A DNA stretch of 64,000 nucleotides from Acidiphilium iwatense (GTDB lineage: Bacteria; Pseudomonadota; Alphaproteobacteria; Acetobacterales; Acetobacteraceae). The stretch lies in assembly GCF_021556475.1 (NCBI RefSeq), contig NZ_JAKGBZ010000009.1:1-64000 (forward strand), read 5' to 3'. Made by a program: the position numbers and the translations under genes. This document shows positions 28,728 to 36,672 of the stretch, piece after piece. Position 1 is the first letter of the stretch, and each line of letters opens with the position of its first letter. Under the pieces are notes generated by a model. The model was not told the DNA's origin and searched no databases. It worked only from the letters and a program-made list of their open reading frames with translations.

Positions 28728-29105
28728 TTACTTGGCGTTGAACCTGATCCCGAACGACACGATCGGCGGCGGCCCGGCGAATACCGGCGGCGGTCCGGCA
28801 AAAAGCGGCGGCGGCGCCAGTTCCGCTTGGGGTCCGCCGTTGTCGGATGACGCGCTGTAATAGCTCGGCACCGGCCCGGTCACATGATTGAGCGACAAGG
28901 CCGGGCCGAGATACCACCAGCCATGGCGCTGCAGATAGAAGCGGCTCGGGTTCGCGCTTTTCCTTGCATGGACTTGCCCGGTCACGGCGGGCTGGCCGGC
29001 GGCCGGCGGCGCGGCCGGCGCCGGTTGCGCAAAGCTGGCCGGCATCGTGGCGAACGTCGCGACGGCGAAGCAAAGGGCGATCATCGAAAAACGGGCGCGT
29101 TGCAT
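28728..29105 (-). CDS. Small secreted Pro-rich protein
   Basis: 125 residues with a signal peptide (MQRARFSMIALCFAVATFAT, cut near SFA) and a mature part rich in Ala/Pro. HGWWYLGPALSLNHVTGPV and the last segment SFGIRFNAK have the look of a small outer-membrane or periplasmic protein; the C-terminal aromatic/beta pattern is suggestive only. FAGPPPVFAGPPP is a short internal repeat. A good GGA-type site (AAAGGAT) precedes the start. Not recognised. Confidence 0.65.
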   Translation of the reverse strand: MQRARFSMIALCFAVATFATMPASFAQPAPAAPPAAGQPAVTGQVHARKSANPSRFYLQRHGWWYLGPALSLNHVTGPVPSYYSASSDNGGPQAELAPPPLFAGPPPVFAGPPPIVSFGIRFNAK

Positions 29106-29192
29106 GATTCATATCCTTTCCGGTGAATCAGCGGCCGCTTTACATATATGCGGTATTTCCGGCAGTTAAACCCTGCCCGGCGGGCTGCCCCG

Positions 29193-30062
29193 TCAATCGC
29201 CGAGAACGGTGAGACCGATCCGGCCGAGCCGTTCGGGATCGGCGATCGCTTCGATCCTGGCGATCCGGTCGCCCCGGATCGTCATGCGGAGCAGGACGCG
29301 CAGCCACCCGCCGGGAGCGACGAGGAGCCCGACGGCGCCGTCCACCAGAATCGGCCGGGCGCCCTGCGCGCGCCTCTTGAACGTCTTGGCGACGGCCTCG
29401 GCGCCGTGAATTTCCGGCGCCCCGCCCATCCGCACCGCCACAGGGTCGGCCCGGAACGCGACATCGGGATCGAGCACGGCAAGCAGCGCCGCGAAATCGC
29501 CGGCGCGCGCGGCGGCCAGGAAGGCATCGACGATCGCGCGCTGCCGGGCGCGGTCGACATCTTCGGCCGCTTGCGCCCCACGCACGCGCCGGCGCGCCCG
29601 GCTGGCGAGCTGCCGCGCCGCCTCGGGTGACCGTCCGACGATGGCGGCGATCTGGTCGAACGGCAGGTCGAACATGTCGTGCAGCACGAAGGCGACCCGC
29701 TCGGCGGGAGCGAGCCTGCCGAGCACCACCAGCAGGGCGACGCCGACCGAGTCGGCCAGAAGCAGATCGTGGTCGGGGTCGTCCCGCCTTTCGGTCACCG
29801 GTTCGGGCACGCGCGCATCCATCGGCTCCTCGCGCCGCGACTTGCGCGCGCGCAGCATGTCGAGGCAGACGCGGGCGATCACCGTGGTCAGCCAGCCCCC
29901 CGGATTTTCCACGCCGCCCGGACCGGCGCGGTTCAGGCGCAACCAGGTCTCCTGGACCGCATCCTCGGCGTCGCCCGCCGAACCGAGCATCCGGTAGGCG
30001 ACCGCGAGCAGGCGGCTTCCATGGGTCTCGAACAGTTCGGCCGGCCAATTCTTCTCACCCAC
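29193..30062 (-). CDS. ECF41-type sigma factor with C-terminal SnoaL-like domain
   Basis: A 289-residue extracytoplasmic-function sigma factor. Region 2 is FETHGSRLLAVAYRMLGS and DAEDAVQETWLRLNRA; region 4 is APAERVAFVLHDMFDLPFDQ plus IAAIVGRSPEAARQLASRAR. The C-terminal ~100 residues (AFLAAARAGDFAALLAVLDP, RGDRIARIEAIADPERL) form the SnoaL/NTF2-like domain that is typical of the ECF41 group and controls activity in place of an anti-sigma factor. ECF41 genes sit beside carboxymuconolactone decarboxylase-type genes; here such a gene lies divergently at 30178. Confidence 0.93.
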   Translation of the reverse strand: MGEKNWPAELFETHGSRLLAVAYRMLGSAGDAEDAVQETWLRLNRAGPGGVENPGGWLTTVIARVCLDMLRARKSRREEPMDARVPEPVTERRDDPDHDLLLADSVGVALLVVLGRLAPAERVAFVLHDMFDLPFDQIAAIVGRSPEAARQLASRARRRVRGAQAAEDVDRARQRAIVDAFLAAARAGDFAALLAVLDPDVAFRADPVAVRMGGAPEIHGAEAVAKTFKRRAQGARPILVDGAVGLLVAPGGWLRVLLRMTIRGDRIARIEAIADPERLGRIGLTVLGD

Positions 30063-30083
30063 CGGTCACATTCCCCCTTCATG

Positions 30084-30105
30084 GTCCGTCATGGCGATGA
30101 CGGAC
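30084..30105. promoter_or_regulatory. Perfect 22-base palindrome upstream of the sigma gene
   Basis: GTCCGTCAT, a four-base loop, ATGACGGAC, all within the intergenic region between the sigma factor and the AhpD-like gene. Could be an operator. A TGTGACA (30119-30125) and CGTC (30145-30148) downstream loosely resemble the TGTCACA / CGTC elements of ECF41 promoters for the AhpD-like gene, but the 19-base spacing is long. Confidence 0.35.
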
Positions 30106-30177
30106 GAAACCCAGCCGATGTGACAGGCCGGCCGGGAAAGATGTCGTCGATTTTGCGGTTTTGAAAGGACACAGACC

Positions 30178-30642
30178 ATGCAGGAACGAATGAAAAACCC
30201 GGCGATCGTCATTCCCGAGGCGATGGAGGGCATCAAGGTGCTGCTCGCCGCCGTGGGCAAGACCGGCGTGCCGGGGACGACGCTCCATCTCGTCCATCTT
30301 CGGGCCAGCCAGATCAACGGCTGCAGCTACTGCGTCGCCGGCGGCGCCGGCCACGCGAAGCAGGCCGGCGAATCCGACGAGCGGCTGTTCGCGGTCGCCG
30401 CCTGGCGGGATACGCCCTATTTCACCGAGGCCGAGCGCGCCGCGCTGGCGCTCGCCGAGGCGGTCACCAGGCTCGCCGACCGGGCCGACCCGGTGCCCGA
30501 CGAGATCTGGAACGAGGCCGCGACCCACTATGACGAGCGGCAGCTCGCGGGCCTGCTCCTCTGGATCGCGACCACCAACGTCTTCAATCGCCTCAATGTT
30601 TCCACCAGGCTGGTGGCCGGCACCAAAATGCCCTGGGGCTGA
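30178..30642 (+). CDS. AhpD-like carboxymuconolactone decarboxylase-family protein
   Basis: A 154-residue protein with the AhpD-type redox motif NGCSYCVAGGAGHAKQAG: two Cys separated by two residues, with a His seven residues after the second. Members reduce hydroperoxides or act in stress defence. The all-helical body and length fit. AAAGGAC precedes the start. As a classic partner of ECF41 sigma factors, it is probably the target gene of the divergent sigma gene. Confidence 0.9.
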   Translation: MQERMKNPAIVIPEAMEGIKVLLAAVGKTGVPGTTLHLVHLRASQINGCSYCVAGGAGHAKQAGESDERLFAVAAWRDTPYFTEAERAALALAEAVTRLADRADPVPDEIWNEAATHYDERQLAGLLLWIATTNVFNRLNVSTRLVAGTKMPWG

Positions 30643-30646
30643 CCTT

Positions 30647-30683
30647 CGCGCGGTCGTCGCAAGCCGCGTGCGGCGACCGCGCG
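30647..30683. terminator. Bidirectional terminator hairpin
   Basis: Arms CGCGCGGTCGTCGCA and TGCGGCGACCGCGCG (15 bases, one G-T pair) with a 7-base loop, located between the stop of the AhpD-like gene and the convergent stop of the sulfotransferase gene. No long T-run follows on either strand, so Rho-independence is uncertain. Confidence 0.55.
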
Positions 30684-30690
30684 GCTCGCC

Positions 30691-31968
30691 TCAAATCGCC
30701 GCGGTGTTGCCCTTCGCGCGCGGCTTAACCCCGAAATACTCCATATACGGCGCGAATTTCGGCCGCAGCCGCTCGGGATTGATCCCGAAATCGGCTAGCC
30801 GGTAGCGGTTGCGGCCATAGCCGCCGCGCGGCCTTGCGGCGAGGAAACCGCGCATCGCCGCCTCGGCCTCCGGCGACAGCACCGCGCCGAAACGGCGGTA
30901 CAGTGTGGCGATCGCCGCCATCGGGTCGGCGGTCAGTTCGTCGTAATGGATATGCAGCTTGCGCGCGGGCGCGATATCGGCGCGCCGGTCGAATCCGACC
31001 AGCCGCCGCGCGCCGTCGATCCAGCGCGCCGTCACCTGCGCGCCGATCTCCGCCGGGTCGGTCTCGCGCAGGAACGGCCGGCGCAGCACCTCGGTCAGAT
31101 GCGCGACCGAGGCGAACACATGCACCGGATCGCGATGCACGATCACGAACCGCGCATCGGGATAGACCCGCAGGATCGCATCCATCGAGAAGGTATGGTC
31201 CGGGCATTTCAGCGCCCAGAATTTCGCGCCGACCCCATATTGCATCGCCTGCAGGAACCGCTTGTGGAAGGCGAATGCATCGTCATGGCCGAACTCGTCC
31301 AGCCAGGCGAGGTAGGACGGCACCCGGAACGTCGTGTCGAACCGCAGCGACTGGAACACATGCGCGGTGATCTCGCTGCATTCCTGCGGGCTGTCGGCAT
31401 GGATCGGATGCACCAGCGGAAACTCGGGCGCCAGCCCCGCGAAGGTGGCGAGCTGCCGGTCCGTCCGCCGTGCCGCCGCGCTCCGCCTCGGGTCGAAATC
31501 GCGCGGTCGCGGCGCGGGATACAAAGTCTGCCAGTTGCGCGGCACCATCACGTCCGGGTCATGGGCGAGCAGCGTGTGCAGAAACGTGGTGCCCGAACGC
31601 GGCAGGCCGAGAATGAACAAGGGTGATGCCACGGCCGCCGCGCCGATCGCGGCGTTTTCCGCGTGCATAAGCTCGATCGTTGCCCGGTTGCGCGCCAGCC
31701 GCGTCAGATCGTAGCGCACCGAAATCCGCCCGAACAAGGAAAGCCGCGTCTCGCGCGCCAGCGCCTCGATCAGCCGCGCCAGCCCCTCGCGCGCCGCCCC
31801 CTCGACCGCGACGCCCGCTTTCGCCTCCACTGCCCGCACCGACAAACCCGGCCAGTCGCGCGGAAGCACCGCCTCCGCCGCGCCGAATCCGGCCGACAGC
31901 GCGCGATACCGCAGCGCCATGCGCGGCTTGCGCTCGGGGATCGGCGGAACCGGGTCGGGGCGAGTCAT
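30691..31968 (-). CDS. Sulfotransferase-family protein
   Basis: A 425-residue PAPS-binding sulfotransferase-like protein. The 5'-phosphosulfate loop FILGLPRSGTTFLHTLL and the 3'-phosphate motif RFVIVHRDPVHVFASVAH are both present, with KCPDHTFSMDAILRVYPDA before the latter. It would sulfate a lipid or small molecule; bacterial relatives of this length are mostly uncharacterised. ATG 31968 lies two bases after the gloA stop, so it is the last gene of the lpxI-gloA-sulfotransferase unit. The TTG-started extension to 31974 is rejected. Confidence 0.85.
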   Translation of the reverse strand: MTRPDPVPPIPERKPRMALRYRALSAGFGAAEAVLPRDWPGLSVRAVEAKAGVAVEGAAREGLARLIEALARETRLSLFGRISVRYDLTRLARNRATIELMHAENAAIGAAAVASPLFILGLPRSGTTFLHTLLAHDPDVMVPRNWQTLYPAPRPRDFDPRRSAAARRTDRQLATFAGLAPEFPLVHPIHADSPQECSEITAHVFQSLRFDTTFRVPSYLAWLDEFGHDDAFAFHKRFLQAMQYGVGAKFWALKCPDHTFSMDAILRVYPDARFVIVHRDPVHVFASVAHLTEVLRRPFLRETDPAEIGAQVTARWIDGARRLVGFDRRADIAPARKLHIHYDELTADPMAAIATLYRRFGAVLSPEAEAAMRGFLAARPRGGYGRNRYRLADFGINPERLRPKFAPYMEYFGVKPRAKGNTAAI

Positions 31969-31970
31969 TG

Positions 31971-32366
31971 TCAATGCCGCTCGATCAGTTCGATTTTGTA
32001 ACCGTTCGGGTCCTCGATGAAGGCGATCACCGTGGTGCCGAACTTCACCGGGCCGGGCTCGCGGGCGATTTTCACGCCGCCCGCCCGCAACTTTTCCACC
32101 GTCGTCTTGATATCCGGCACGCCGAGCGCGAGATGGCCGAACGCATTGCCCTGGTCGTAGCGATCGGTGCCGTAATTATAGGTCAGCTCCAGAACGGTGT
32201 TCGATTTCTCGTCGCCGTAGCCGACGAACGCCAGGGTATATTTGCCGTCCGGCACGTCGTTCCGGCGCAATTCCTTCATCCCCAGCATCCTGGTGTAGAA
32301 ATCCACGCTCTCCTCCAGGTCGTTCACCCGGATCATGGTGTGAAGATACTGAAACTCGCTGCTCAT
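31971..32366 (-). CDS. gloA: Lactoylglutathione lyase (glyoxalase I)
   Basis: A 131-residue metal enzyme that converts the methylglyoxal-glutathione hemithioacetal to S-lactoylglutathione. [42 protein letters not shown] and [16 protein letters not shown] cover both vicinal-oxygen-chelate repeats with metal-binding His and Glu. GGGAGA precedes ATG 32366; the upstream frame is a shadow of lpxI. It lies 11 bases after the lpxI stop in the same operon, an unexpected place for gloA. Confidence 0.95.
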   Translation of the reverse strand: MSSEFQYLHTMIRVNDLEESVDFYTRMLGMKELRRNDVPDGKYTLAFVGYGDEKSNTVLELTYNYGTDRYDQGNAFGHLALGVPDIKTTVEKLRAGGVKIAREPGPVKFGTTVIAFIEDPNGYKIELIERH

Positions 32367-32377
32367 TCCGGTCTCCC

Positions 32378-33220
32378 TCATTCCCAATCCGGCGCCGCGG
32401 GGTCGATCCCCAGCAGAAACACCCCGGCCGCCTCCGCCGCCTCGATCATCGGCACACGTTCGAGCAATATGGTCCCTTGCGCCTCGAATGCCACGCCGCG
32501 CAATCCTGCATCCCGCGCCCCCGCGATCGTCGCCGGCCCCAGCGTCGGCAGATCGGCCCGGCGGTCCTGCCCCGGCTTGACCAGCTTGACCAGAACTCCG
32601 CCCGGACCCGGCCGCGCCAACCCGCGTGCCCGCGCCAGCATCGCATCGGTGCCCTCGACCGCCTCGACCGCCAGCACGATCCCCTGCTGCACCACGCAAG
32701 CCTGGCCGACATCCGCAACCCCCAGGGCCCGCACCACCGCAACCCCTCGCGCGATATCCGCCATCGCCGTCGCGTCCGGCGCCGCGCGCGTCAGCAACCC
32801 CTCCGGCGCCAGCGCCTCGCGCAACACCTCGTGCGCGCCCAGAACCCGAAACCCCTCCTCGCCCAGAACCCGCACGATCGCCGCGAGAAACCCGTCATCC
32901 CCGGAAAACGCCGCCCGCCCGATCCGCGCCAGCAGCTTCGCCCCGACCGCGTCCGGCCGCAAATCCAGCAGCGAGGGCCGCTTCACCGGCCCGGCCAGCA
33001 CGATCTCCGCGCACCCGGCACGCCGCAACGCGGCGATCGCCGCCCCCACCGCCCCCAGCCGCACCACCTCATGCGGAAACCCGCCGATCACCTGAGGCTC
33101 GGCATACCCCTCCAGCGCCACCACGAACACCTCCCGCCCCGCCGCAAGCGCCGCCAACCCCACCCGCCCCGGCAACGGACCACCCCCCGCGACAATGCCG
33201 AGCGGCCCCGATCCGGTCAT
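32378..33220 (-). CDS. lpxI: UDP-2,3-diacylglucosamine pyrophosphatase LpxI
   Basis: A 280-residue enzyme that hydrolyses UDP-2,3-diacylglucosamine to lipid X in lipid A synthesis; LpxI replaces LpxH in alphaproteobacteria. [20 protein letters not shown] at the N-terminus, [21 protein letters not shown] and [20 protein letters not shown], then [20 protein letters not shown] with the DRRxDLPT signature, are diagnostic. The start could be ATG 33220 or 33235; both lie close to a palindrome. The block of palindromes at 33236 separates it from lpxA. Confidence 0.94.
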   Translation of the reverse strand: MTGSGPLGIVAGGGPLPGRVGLAALAAGREVFVVALEGYAEPQVIGGFPHEVVRLGAVGAAIAALRRAGCAEIVLAGPVKRPSLLDLRPDAVGAKLLARIGRAAFSGDDGFLAAIVRVLGEEGFRVLGAHEVLREALAPEGLLTRAAPDATAMADIARGVAVVRALGVADVGQACVVQQGIVLAVEAVEGTDAMLARARGLARPGPGGVLVKLVKPGQDRRADLPTLGPATIAGARDAGLRGVAFEAQGTILLERVPMIEAAEAAGVFLLGIDPAAPDWE

Positions 33221-33235
33221 GGGGCGCTGCCCCAT

Positions 33236-33461
33236 ACCCCGCCAGGAGGCTCCGCCTCCTGGACCTCCGCTAAGGGCTTAGCCCTTAGAACCAGGAATTT
33301 GGGATTTCCGCGCATGGGGGCTCGTGCTCTCGTCGCAGTCTCGTGCCCCCATGCGCGGAAATCCCACTCTAGGATTCCAAAGGCTCTGCCTTTGGTGGGG
33401 TTCCAAGGGACAAAGCCCCTTGGTCGGGTGCGGGACAAAGCCCCGCGATCTGACACGGTGG
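33236..33461. repeat. Cluster of nested palindromes between lpxA and lpxI
   Basis: At least six inverted repeats follow each other: CCAGGAGGC/GCCTCCTGG (33241-33261), CTAAGGGC/GCCCTTAG (about 33269-33287), GGGATTTCCGCGCATGGGGG with its exact complement about 23 bases later (about 33300-33370), CCAAAGGC/GCCTTTGG (about 33378-33397), CCAAGGGACAAAGCCCCTTGG (about 33402-33422) and GTGCGGGACAAAGCCCCGC (about 33428-33446). They interrupt an otherwise tight operon and probably form structured RNA or stop transcription. Similar GC hairpin clusters are familiar in Acetobacteraceae, from memory. Confidence 0.8.
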
Positions 33462-34268
33462 TCACGTCTCGGGGTCGTCGGCGTGGCGGGTGGTGTGGCG
33501 GATGAGGCCGCGTTTGCTGGGTGCGTCGATGAAGGCGAGGATGGTGGCGATGTAGGGGTCGTCGCCGGCGGCGCTGCGGACCTGTTCGACCCGGTCGGCG
33601 AAATTTCCGTCGGACTGGAACAGGATGCGGTAGGCGGTGCGCAGCCGGTGCTGGGCGGTTTTGTCGAGGCCGCGCCGCCGCAGGCCGATGATGTTGAGGC
33701 CGTGCAGCCGCGCGCGATTGCCGATGACCGAGCCGTAGGGGATGACGTCGGCTTCGACGCCGGAGGCGCCGCCGACCATGGCGCCGGTGCCGATGCGCGC
33801 GAACTGGTGGATCGCGGTCGAGCCGCCGATGATCGCCTGATCGGCGATCTCGACATGGCCGCCCATGACGACGTTGTTGGCGATGACCACGTTGTCGCCG
33901 ATCGCGCAGTCATGGGCGACGTGGACCACCGCCATGAGCAGGCAGCCGGCGCCGAGCCGGGTGATCCCGCTGCCGGTGACGGTGCCGCGATGGATGGTGC
34001 AATGTTCGCGGATCGTGCAGCGCGGGCCGATTTCGGTCGCGGTGTCCTCGCCCTGGTATTTGAGGTCCTGCGGCGCCAGCCCGATGGTGGCGAAGGGGTA
34101 GATTTTCGTTCCCGCGCCGATCCGGGTGCGCCCGTCGACGACCACGTGCGAGACGAGATCGACGCCGTCTTCCAGCACGGCGTCGGGCCCGATCGTGCAG
34201 AACGGCCCGACGCGAACCCCGGCGCCGAGCCTGGCACCGGGGGCGATCACCGAGGATGGGTGGATCAT
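33462..34268 (-). CDS. lpxA: Acyl-ACP--UDP-N-acetylglucosamine O-acyltransferase
   Basis: A 268-residue left-handed beta-helix enzyme, first step of lipid A synthesis. Hexapeptide repeats run from IHPSSVIAPGARLGAGVRVG to IVGQAIIGGSTAIHQF-like coils; the C-terminal helical part is RAYRILFQSDGNFADRVEQV. The conserved MAVVHVAHDCAIGDNVVIAN includes the catalytic His. Start ATG overlaps the fabZ stop (ATGA, 34265-34268). Length agrees with E. coli LpxA (262). Confidence 0.96.
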   Translation of the reverse strand: MIHPSSVIAPGARLGAGVRVGPFCTIGPDAVLEDGVDLVSHVVVDGRTRIGAGTKIYPFATIGLAPQDLKYQGEDTATEIGPRCTIREHCTIHRGTVTGSGITRLGAGCLLMAVVHVAHDCAIGDNVVIANNVVMGGHVEIADQAIIGGSTAIHQFARIGTGAMVGGASGVEADVIPYGSVIGNRARLHGLNIIGLRRRGLDKTAQHRLRTAYRILFQSDGNFADRVEQVRSAAGDDPYIATILAFIDAPSKRGLIRHTTRHADDPET

Positions 34269-34765
34269 GGGGCTTCGGCTCGCCGGTCCATGATCATCGC
34301 GGCATAGGTCGCCTCGGCGACGGCGCTGCCGTCGACCCGCGCGATCGCGTGGAATTTCCAGACATTGCCGCGATTGCGCTCCTTGACGACATGGATGCGC
34401 AGACTGTCGCCCGGCACCACCGGGCGGCGGAATTTCGCCCCTTCGACCGACATGAAATAGACGACCTTGCCGGCTTCTTTCGGCCCCAATGTTTCCACCA
34501 CCAGCACGGCTGCGGTCTGCGCCATGCTTTCGATGATCAGCACGCCCGGCATCACCGGGTGGCCGGGAAAATGGCCCTGAAAGAAATGTTCGTTGACCGA
34601 GAGATGCTTGACCCCGACCGCCGAGACGTTGGGGATCAGCTCGACCACCCGGTCGATCAGCAGGAACGGGTAGCGGTGCGGAATCGCGTGCATGATGCCG
34701 GCGATATCGACCGTCCGTCCCGTTTCGGTGTCTTGCGCCACGCTGTCGGTGCTGCTGCCGTCCAT
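34265..34765 (-). CDS. fabZ: 3-hydroxyacyl-ACP dehydratase FabZ
   Basis: A 166-residue hot-dog-fold dehydratase of fatty acid synthesis. HAIPHRYPFLLIDRVVEL, NEHFFQGHFPGHPVMPGVLI with the catalytic His and Glu downstream, and MSVEGAKFRRPVVPGD are diagnostic. ATG 34765 was chosen because the segment encoded upstream to 34858 overlaps lpxD; 16 bases separate it from lpxD. Supplies hydroxyacyl chains that LpxA and LpxD also use, explaining its place in the cluster. Confidence 0.95.
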   Translation of the reverse strand: MDGSSTDSVAQDTETGRTVDIAGIMHAIPHRYPFLLIDRVVELIPNVSAVGVKHLSVNEHFFQGHFPGHPVMPGVLIIESMAQTAAVLVVETLGPKEAGKVVYFMSVEGAKFRRPVVPGDSLRIHVVKERNRGNVWKFHAIARVDGSAVAEATYAAMIMDRRAEAP

Positions 34766-34781
34766 CGCCGAGGTCCGCCGT

Positions 34782-35882
34782 TTATTGATCGTCCGGGTCG
34801 CGTTCCGCCGCTTGATCGGCGGCGGCGCCAGAATGGCGCATTCCGCCGCGCCGTGCAAAGCGCCGGAGTGCGGCGATCTCGCGAAAAAACGCCTTGGCCG
34901 GCTGGGCCGGGCTGCCGAGCATTTCCGCCCCGGCGGGAATGTTGCTCATCACCCCGGCCTGCGGGCCGATGCGGGCACCCTTGCCGATGGTGAGATGGCC
35001 GGAAAACCCGGCCTGCCCGGCGATCACCACGAAATCCTCCAGCACCGTCGAGCCGGAAATCCCGACCTGCGCGACGATCACGCAGTTGCGGCCGGTCCGC
35101 ACGTTGTGGGCGATCTGCACCTGATTATCGATCCGCGTACCGGCGCCGATCACGGTATCCTGCGCCGAGCCGCGATCGATCGTGGTATTGGCGCCGATAT
35201 CGACATCGTCGCCCAGGATCACCCGGCCGAGCTGCGCGACGGAAACGAACCCGTCCGGCGAGGGCGCGAAGCCGAACCCGTCCTGGCCGATCCGCACGCC
35301 GGGATGGATCGTCACCCGGTCGCCGATCAGCGCGAAACCGATGGTCACCTGTGCCGCGATCCGGCAATCCGCGCCGATCACCACGCTCGGGCCGATCACG
35401 CTATGCGCCCCGATCGCGCTGCGCGGCCCGATTTCGGCGCGCGGGCCGATCACCGCATAGGGGCCGATTTCGGCGGAGGGATCGACGCGCGCCGAAGAAT
35501 CGACGATCGCGGTGGAATGCCGGCCCGGCAGCGCCGCTTGCGGCGGATGGAACAGCCCGCCCGCCCGTGCCCAGGCGAGATAGGGCTGAGCGACCGGCAG
35601 GGCAATGCACTCCGCGGGCAGCCTGTCCGCGAATTCGGCGAGCAGGATCACCGCCCCCGCGCGCGTCGCGGCAAGCAGCGGCGCGTAGCGCTTGTTGTCG
35701 AGAAAGCTGATCTCGTCCGGCCCGGCGCTCTGCAGCGGCGCGATGCCGCGAAACCGCCGCGCGGCACCGGACTCGGGCACCGGCGCGCCGATCGCCCGCG
35801 CGATCTCGGCCAGGGCGAACGGGCCGAGCCGGGGAAAGAAGCGCGGATCGCCTGGTCGTCCCGCGCCGTCCGCGTCAGTCAC
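34782..35882 (-). CDS. lpxD: UDP-3-O-acylglucosamine N-acyltransferase
   Basis: A 366-residue left-handed beta-helix enzyme, third step of lipid A synthesis. The uridine-binding N-terminal domain ([17 protein letters not shown]) is followed by about ten hexapeptide coils ([40 protein letters not shown] with the catalytic His) and a C-terminal helix. It lies 11 bases after ompH in the usual bamA-ompH-lpxD-fabZ-lpxA order. Confidence 0.96.
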   Translation of the reverse strand: MTDADGAGRPGDPRFFPRLGPFALAEIARAIGAPVPESGAARRFRGIAPLQSAGPDEISFLDNKRYAPLLAATRAGAVILLAEFADRLPAECIALPVAQPYLAWARAGGLFHPPQAALPGRHSTAIVDSSARVDPSAEIGPYAVIGPRAEIGPRSAIGAHSVIGPSVVIGADCRIAAQVTIGFALIGDRVTIHPGVRIGQDGFGFAPSPDGFVSVAQLGRVILGDDVDIGANTTIDRGSAQDTVIGAGTRIDNQVQIAHNVRTGRNCVIVAQVGISGSTVLEDFVVIAGQAGFSGHLTIGKGARIGPQAGVMSNIPAGAEMLGSPAQPAKAFFREIAALRRFARRGGMRHSGAAADQAAERDPDDQ

Positions 35883-35893
35883 GACGCCCAGCC

Positions 35894-36670
35894 TTACGGC
35901 TTTTTGGGCGCCGGCGCATTCGCCAGTTTCGGCACGACCGAGGGCGGCACCGCGACCGAGGGCAGGATCTTGTTGAGGTGGCTCGCGACTTCCTTGGAAA
36001 TGTCGAAGCCCTTGACGTTGAGCGCGACCTGCGAGCGGTGCAGCACGAGGTTCATGCCATGCGCCTGCGCGACCTGCCGGATCACCGCGATCAGCGTCGC
36101 CTCGATCTTGCCGAGCGCCTTACGGGCGGAAAGCTCGATCGCGATGTTGCGGTTATGGAAATCGACCTGGGCTTTCTCGATCTCCTTCTGCAGCACCTTT
36201 TCCTTGGTGGCGAGCGCGGGTTTCGAGAGTTTGGTCTTCTCGGCGTTGATCGCCTTCTGCTCGGCTTCCCATTTCTTCTGGTCGGCCTGCGCGGCTTTGC
36301 CGAGCGCCTGGCGCCGCGCCAGGATGATCTTCTCGACCCCCTGCGCCGCACTCGATTCCTGCATGATCTGGGGCACCGAGAGCACGCCCATCACCGCCGC
36401 CGGCGGGGCGGCTTCCTTCGGCAGCGCGGGCAGTTGCGGAATCGGCGGCAGTTTCTGCTGCGGCACGGCGGGGCCGGCCTGTACGCCTTGCGGCGCCGGC
36501 GCTGGCGCCGGCGCCGCGGCGCGCTCGGGTGCCGGGTGCGGCACCGCGGCGGGCTTCGGATGCGGGATGAAATAGCCGGGGCCGCCGCTATTCTGCGCCT
36601 GGGCAACACTCAGTCCGAGCGCCAGCGCGGGAAGGGCCAGAAGGAGCCGTGTGGAAGCGAAGCGTGTCAC
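35894..36670 (-). CDS. OmpH/Skp-family periplasmic chaperone with Pro-rich insert
   Basis: 258 residues. Signal peptide [20 protein letters not shown] cut at AQA, then about 75 residues of Ala/Pro-rich linker, then the Skp domain: [20 protein letters not shown], a helical arm with [19 protein letters not shown], and [20 protein letters not shown]. Skp holds unfolded outer-membrane proteins for BamA. The Pro-rich insert between signal peptide and chaperone is longer than in E. coli Skp. Two bases separate it from bamA. Confidence 0.9.
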   Translation of the reverse strand: MTRFASTRLLLALPALALGLSVAQAQNSGGPGYFIPHPKPAAVPHPAPERAAAPAPAPAPQGVQAGPAVPQQKLPPIPQLPALPKEAAPPAAVMGVLSVPQIMQESSAAQGVEKIILARRQALGKAAQADQKKWEAEQKAINAEKTKLSKPALATKEKVLQKEIEKAQVDFHNRNIAIELSARKALGKIEATLIAVIRQVAQAHGMNLVLHRSQVALNVKGFDISKEVASHLNKILPSVAVPPSVVPKLANAPAPKKP

Positions 36671-36672
36671 TG

